Under the pieces are notes generated by a model. It was given only the letters and a program-made list of their open reading frames with translations, searched no databases and was not told the DNA's origin. Made by a program: the position numbers and the translations under genes. A stretch of DNA of 42,500 bases from Chrysomallon squamiferum (Eukaryota; Mollusca; Gastropoda; Neomphalida; Peltospiridae): the NCBI GenBank assembly GCA_012295275.1, contig CM022667.1, forward strand, positions 6,925,332-6,967,831, in the 5' to 3' direction. Shown piece by piece: positions 34,865-42,500 of the stretch; position 1 is the first letter of the stretch; each line of letters starts with the position of its first letter.

Positions 34865-34872
34865 TATCGATA
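34865..34872. promoter_or_regulatory. TATCGATA (DRE-like) palindrome beside the proposed COG7 start
   Basis: A perfect TATCGATA octamer lies 7 bp upstream of the proposed COG7 initiator ATG. This is the DREF-binding core known from promoters of housekeeping genes in Drosophila. Its role here is inference and depends on the exon 1 placement. Confidence 0.35.
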
Positions 34873-35171
34873 ACGTTTCCTTAAAAACGAATAACTATCA
34901 TTTCGGGGAAAAATCCACGTTTCACATTTTTTATTTTAGTGCTTCCATATTAGAGTGCTTTCCCTTGATCCAGATTTTATAAATTCGGGTATCTAAAATC
35001 TAATGATTTCTGATCCTAAATACTAGTAATATTTTTGAAACATAAATTTAAAATCAGCAGTTGCACTATAATTAAATGTAGAAAATATAAAGTTTATAAT
35101 AATTAAAGTAATATAACTAACACCAGTTAAGTTGGTTTTAAACATATATATTCATATATGTGTGTGTGTGT

Positions 35172-35228
<57 letters not shown>

Positions 35229-35566
35229 TGCTGTTGTTGTTTTGTGTTGTGTACAATGATTGGCTTACTGACAACAAATGCAATGACATCATTTTGCTTG
35301 TTAACAAGGTTGGAATATTCTGTTACGTTTCATGTGTGTATGTGTGTGTCTGTGTGTGTAGCTTCTGTCTGTGTATGTGTGTGTCTGTGTGTGTCTGTGT
35401 ATGTGTATGTGTGTATGTCTGTGTGTGTGTGTATGTGGCTGTGTGTGTCTGTGTATGTCTGTGTGTGTGTCTGTGTATGTGTACGTGTGTGTACTAGTTT
35501 ATCACAGCACTACAACAACAATAATTACTCCTTACTACTACTACTATCACTAATACAACTACTACT

Positions 35567-35696
<130 letters not shown>

Positions 35697-36190
35697 CACG
35701 CGAACTTCTAAATATTCTGATTTACTATTACTCCACTACTACTATTACTACTTCTGTTGCTGTTATTATTTTCTCATATTTTCGGTTATTTGACAAGTAT
35801 TATTAATTTAGTTTTGTTCTGAAAACAGCAGGAAACAATCTACATGTAATTTTTCTTTTGTTGACTTTCGTGAAAAGAAAGAACTAAATAGGATTACTGC
35901 AAATAACGCCTCGTTATCACCCTCGCAGTAAGTCCCTGCTGTGACGTCATGCAGGCCTGTTTAATATATATATATATATATACCATTAGATTATATTTTC
36001 ATTAGATAATCTAGTAAAATTATAAATTATTTTATTTATCTTTTTACTTACTATTGTTAATTTGTTATTACGCATTAAGTAGCGCTCACAGTTGCCAGTT
36101 ATAAACAAGTGTCTAATACACGTTGCTGCATGCACTTGCACGCGTGAAAAGAGTTTGTGTCAAATCGCTGCAGATGAAATGTTAAAGAAC

Positions 36191-36256
<66 letters not shown>

Positions 36257-36642
36257 TAAAAGTATGTCAAAATGTTACTGAATATTGATTTCTGTTTATC
36301 TTCAAAAATCCTTGACCGATTTCCAGGGTAGATACATCAATATCTGAAGCTTCTGTTTAGCAGACCGTGAAAAAAAAACAATACACACCACAAAACTCGT
36401 GATGGTTTAAAGTTCTAAAAATACATCGCTTTTATTTTGACGTGACTTTGTAACAAAAAGCGTCCAGATTTAGTCCGTTACAGGTTGTCCCGTGATAGGA
36501 TACGTGATACGTTAACCCTTTACATGTCACTGCACTTCGTGACGGCTTGACATGAATTGTATTGTGTGTGTTAGATAAAGTGGATTTGACTAACCAGTTC
36601 CAATTATTGATCAGTTAGTGGCAGGATTAGACAACTGCCATT

Positions 36643-36756
<114 letters not shown>

Positions 36757-37478
36757 TGGATATGTAGATAAACAGAGAGCCGGATAGACAGATAGAAAGA
36801 CAGAATGAGAATGTATGTGTGTGTGTCTGAGTGTCTGTGTCTGCGTGTGTCTGAGTGTGTGTACTTGTGTTTCTGTGTGTGTATGCGTGCGTGTGTTAGA
36901 TCGTATACATAGTTATGTGTATTGTTTCTTGATGAATGGATTGATAGATAAATAAACAGAGAGACAGACACGTGGATAGATGGATAGATGAATGGATAGA
37001 TGGAGAGAGATAAAGGGAGACAATGAAACTATATGTGTTAGATCATAGGTAGTTTGTTTTTAATGTGTCGGTATAGTGGTTTACAATGTGCTGTATGTTT
37101 GTTTAGCTGTACACAAATTACTAAGCACTTGTTCAAACTGAACGCACTAAGTTAAAATGTCATCCAGTCTTAACGCTTTTTCTTCCTCATCTTAAAACTT
37201 TTAAAATATTTTGTACTAAAGTTGCGCTCTAAGACAGCGGGTGATTAAAGGAGATTTAAAATTCCAAGTCGACGCGAGTTTTCCTCGTTTTAATTTTTTC
37301 TCTCTCTCTTCCTTCTTTCACGCACATTTTGTTTGTTCGTTTGTTGATGCACGGTTGAAACCTGTTTACTTGGTTGCTAAGAACCCGAGGCTTTTTATTC
37401 CACACACGTTGAATCATTGGTCATAACCGTCCACAACATTGAATAAGAGAAATCAGAACTGGACTACTAATTACAACA

Positions 37479-37514
37479 ATGCGGGCTTCACTTAGCGCGA
37501 CTCGCCAGTTTTAA
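37479..37514 (+). other. 11-codon upstream ORF in the presumed ACP7 5'UTR
   Basis: ATG CGG GCT TCA through CAG TTT TAA ends 30 bases before the ACP7 start codon. It is in the leader only if transcription starts upstream of 37479. Confidence 0.4.
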
Positions 37515-37544
37515 TCAACTTAGAGAAGAAACGTAAAACACAAC

Positions 37545-42356
<4,812 letters not shown>

Positions 42357-42500
42357 GTAATAATAATAATAATAATAACAACAACAACAACAACAACAAC
42401 AATAATACAATAATAACGTTAAACGAAGTAAACACTTGAGCTGTGTTTGAAATGTATGATACATTCACGTTCATGTAATTAAAACAAATTCTCAGACGAT

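Noticed and set aside
37241-37426. 61-aa ORF upstream of ACP7
   Set aside because: No recognisable similarity and no splice context. The length is ordinary for chance in this sequence.

Overview
This is eukaryotic, animal nuclear DNA. It has intron-rich protein genes with GT-AG introns, AT-rich non-coding sequence, and a very high load of microsatellites and minisatellites. The protein families and intron-exon style fit an invertebrate, and I would guess a lophotrochozoan such as a mollusc. The species cannot be read from the window. I found no bacterial, viral or CRISPR features.

Layout: (1) 1-460, a 60-bp-class minisatellite. (2) 783-1708 (+), the last three exons of an SLC7 (b0,+AT/LAT-type) amino acid transporter light chain. 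(3) 2652-13581 (-), a complete 14-coding-exon SLC7 paralogue, tail-to-tail with the first. Its reconstructed protein is 749 aa because of a 238-residue Ser/Arg/acidic cytoplasmic tail. (4) 14.5-19.0 kb, about 4.5 kb of satellite (a 13/14-bp array, then a 33-bp array). (5) 21470-34858 (-), a complete COG7 gene of about 23 coding exons, with its 3'UTR made of a 12-bp array. (6) 34.86-37.54 kb, a divergent intergenic region with two long (GA)n tracts. (7) 37545 to beyond the right edge (+), the 5' two-thirds or so of a purple acid phosphatase gene (ACP7/PAPL type), with an 0.9-kb palindrome in its first intron.

Exons were assembled by hand from splice consensus, phase continuity and family similarity. 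In SLC7 gene 2 all 14 exons join with consistent phase to 2250 coding bases. In COG7 every junction is consistent except one exon (31656-31732), which is one base short of a continuous frame.

The most unusual property is that many minisatellites in the introns are tandem copies of the adjacent splice junction, carrying the last or first exon bases plus the donor or acceptor. In COG7 this is clear at exons 4, 10, 14, 16 (17 extra copies) and 21, and degenerate at exon 8. In SLC7 gene 2 there is a decayed version at the last exon. Functionally the genes are ordinary neighbours (amino acid transport, Golgi tethering, secreted phosphatase) with no sign of a shared pathway.
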